The notes beneath the pieces were generated by a model. That model did no database searches. It worked only from the letters and a program-made list of their open reading frames with translations, and had not been told where the DNA came from. Made by a program: the position numbers and the translations under genes. Below are positions 5,139 to 6,243 of a stretch of 6,243 nt of DNA, in pieces. Position 1 is the first letter of the stretch; the number at the start of each line of letters is the position of its first letter. The stretch is from Nitriliruptoraceae bacterium. Its GTDB lineage: Bacteria > Actinomycetota > Nitriliruptoria > Nitriliruptorales > Nitriliruptoraceae. The stretch lies in assembly GCA_003554005.1 (NCBI GenBank), contig PWEU01000233.1:1-6243 (forward strand), given 5' to 3'.

Positions 5139-6038
5139 TCAGCCGGTGAGCTCGAGCAGGGTCGCCTCGGGGCGGCAGGCGAAGCGGAAGGGCGCGTAAG
5201 GGCTGTGCCCGAGCCCCGCCGAGACGTGCAGCCACCGGTCGCGGTACGTCGAGAGCCCACGGGCCTGCTCGAGCGGCAGGTCGCAGTTGGCCACCAACGC
5301 CCCGATACCCGGGAGCCGGACCTGGCCCCCGTGGGTGTGTCCCGCCAGCAGCAGGTCGTGCCCCGCGTCCACCAGCACGTCCAGACCGGCGAGGTAGGGC
5401 GCGTGGACGAGACCGAGGTGGAGGACGGCGTCGGTGGCGGGGGCGGGCGCCACGGCGGTTGCGGGTGGCAGCACCGTCGTCAGCAGGTGCGGGTCGTCGA
5501 ACCCACCGGCCGCCACGATCCCCGCCGGGGTCGCGACCTGCACCGTCGCGCCCCTGAGGGTGAGGTACCCGTGCTCGCCGAGGCGCTCCACCAGCCGGGC
5601 CGTGTCCAGTGGTACCCCGGTGATCCGACGGTCGGGCTGGGTCAGGTAGCTCCAAGGGGTCTTCAGGACGGGTCCGAACAGGTCGTTGCTGCCGAGCACG
5701 ACCAGTCCGGGTCGGCCGTCGCTGGTCAGCGGCGCCAGCGCCGCGGCCGCCACCTCCTCGGTGTCCGGACCGCCCAACAGGTCACCGGTGGCCACCACCA
5801 GGTCGTGCTCGAGGCCGGCCAGTTCGTGGAGGAAGCTGATCCGGTGCTCCTGGCGGGCCAGCAGGTGCAGGTCGGTGACGTGGAGGATGCGCAGTCGTCG
5901 GCCGGGATGGCGGAGCACCCCCTCGACGCGCAGTCGGGTCAGGCGGTACCAGCGACGCTCGATGATCGTGCCGTAGGCGACGCAGGCAGCCCCGGCCGCG
6001 GCCACCGTGCCGAGCGTGCCGACCAGACGGCGGGTCAC
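5139..6038 (-). CDS. Membrane-anchored metallophosphoesterase (YkuE-like)
   Basis: A 299-residue calcineurin-like phosphoesterase. The N-terminus (about residues 5-26, mostly Ala, Val, Gly) looks like a single membrane anchor or uncleaved signal, so the catalytic domain is probably outside the membrane. Metal-binding motifs are in order: HVTDLHLL (Asp56, His58), ATGDLL (Asp86), VLGSNDLFGP (116-119 in place of the usual GNHD), GGFDDPH (178-184), LVHAPYLAG (His212) and AGHTHGGQVRLPG (His234, His236). GSND instead of GNHD lacks the histidine usually credited with catalysis; I recall this variant from actinobacterial homologues. The GTG start overlaps the preceding gene's TGA (GTGA), so translation is probably coupled. 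In Mycobacterium tuberculosis the homologous position, after the class A penicillin-binding protein PonA2, is held by a metallophosphoesterase (Rv3683), which suggests a cell-envelope role. The substrate is unknown. Confidence 0.92.
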   Translation of the reverse strand: MTRRLVGTLGTVAAAGAACVAYGTIIERRWYRLTRLRVEGVLRHPGRRLRILHVTDLHLLARQEHRISFLHELAGLEHDLVVATGDLLGGPDTEEVAAAALAPLTSDGRPGLVVLGSNDLFGPVLKTPWSYLTQPDRRITGVPLDTARLVERLGEHGYLTLRGATVQVATPAGIVAAGGFDDPHLLTTVLPPATAVAPAPATDAVLHLGLVHAPYLAGLDVLVDAGHDLLLAGHTHGGQVRLPGIGALVANCDLPLEQARGLSTYRDRWLHVSAGLGHSPYAPFRFACRPEATLLELTG

Positions 6039-6243
6039 TCGTCGTCCTCGTCGTCCTCGTCGTCGTCGTCCTCGTCGTCCTCGTCGTCCTCGTCGTCGTC
6101 CTCGTCGTCCTCGTCGTCCTCGTCGTCGTCCTCGTCGTCGTCGTCAGGCTCCGGCTCGGGGGGGTCGACGCCGATCAGCAGCACGATCCGGTGGTTGCCA
6201 TCGCGCGGGTCGACGGGGGTGCCGACGCCGGGCTCGACGCCGA
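6035..6243 (-). CDS. C-terminal end of an unidentified protein, possibly PASTA/PBP, with poly-acidic tail
   Basis: A frame on the minus strand is open to the right edge and ends with TGA at 6035-6037. It begins in the window as GVEPGVGTPVDP, continues RDGNHRIVLLIGVDPPEPEP, and finishes with 36 residues that are all Asp or Glu. It is supported as coding by three things: the strictly codon-phased GAC/GAG composition, the Pro-rich linker before the tail, and the GTGA overlap with the metallophosphoesterase. The PG-x-GTPV...IVLLIG pattern resembles the last strands of a PASTA domain, and in mycobacteria a PASTA-containing class A penicillin-binding protein precedes the phosphoesterase. A PonA2-like transglycosylase/transpeptidase is therefore my best guess, but only about 33 non-repetitive residues can be read. 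If right, the acidic tail would be extracytoplasmic. Confidence 0.7.
   Translation of the reverse strand, partial: GVEPGVGTPVDPRDGNHRIVLLIGVDPPEPEPDDDDEDDDEDDEDDEDDDEDDEDDEDDDDEDDEDDE
6038..6145 (-). repeat. Asp/Glu-coding trinucleotide microsatellite
   Basis: On the minus strand this is 108 bases made only of GAC (26) and GAG (10) codons, mostly in a nine-base unit GACGACGAG with some units of four or five codons. It encodes 36 acidic residues with no interruption. The tract is a likely hotspot for replication slippage, but all changes in whole triplets keep the frame and the stop. Its last GAGG lies seven bases before the phosphoesterase GTG and can serve as that gene's Shine-Dalgarno. Confidence 0.95.

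Noticed and set aside
6038..6145. CRISPR or regulatory repeat array.
   Set aside because: Units are adjacent triplets without spacers and keep codon phase to a stop codon, so this is a coding microsatellite.
1..6243. Mobile element, integrase or attachment site at tRNA-Pro.
   Set aside because: No integrase, transposase, terminal inverted repeats or partial tRNA copy is visible near either side of the tRNA.

Overview
The window is very GC-rich and densely coded. Third codon positions are almost always G or C, GTG starts occur, and genes overlap by a few bases. The proteins (a lysC-asd pair with ACT-domain aspartokinase, a BCCT betaine transporter, an OpuAC-type lipoprotein, and a GSND-type metallophosphoesterase behind a probable PASTA/PBP gene) point to a high-GC actinobacterium. 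Two glycine-betaine-type uptake proteins and a purely acidic protein tail would suit a salt-adapted, possibly deep-branching lineage, but that placement is inference from style, not from a marker gene.

Layout, left to right. Positions 1-1633 (+) hold the 3' end of aspartate kinase (lysC) and complete aspartate-semialdehyde dehydrogenase (asd), joined by a TGATG overlap. They carry out the first two steps from aspartate to lysine/diaminopimelate, threonine and methionine. Inside the lysC fragment a perfect AAGGAGG plus GTG appears to start a separate regulatory beta subunit, as in Corynebacterium. A bulged hairpin follows asd. Positions 1720-4501 (+) hold a BCCT secondary transporter with an unusual charged, heptad-repeated C-terminal tail. 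It overlaps a betaine-binding lipoprotein of the OpuAC type that has no ABC permease or ATPase beside it here.

From 4542 to the end everything is on the minus strand: a small MazG-like pyrophosphohydrolase with a Cys-rich C-terminus, a strong 13-bp hairpin, tRNA-Pro(CGG) with encoded CCA, a membrane-anchored metallophosphoesterase, and the 3' end of a gene whose product finishes in 36 consecutive Asp/Glu residues. The last two genes overlap by GTGA, and the acidic-codon repeat itself supplies the GAGG in front of the phosphoesterase start.

The most interesting points are the secondary transporter paired with an orphan binding lipoprotein, the BCCT tail, the acidic microsatellite tail and the in-frame lysC beta start. 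Most of the window is otherwise ordinary housekeeping sequence.
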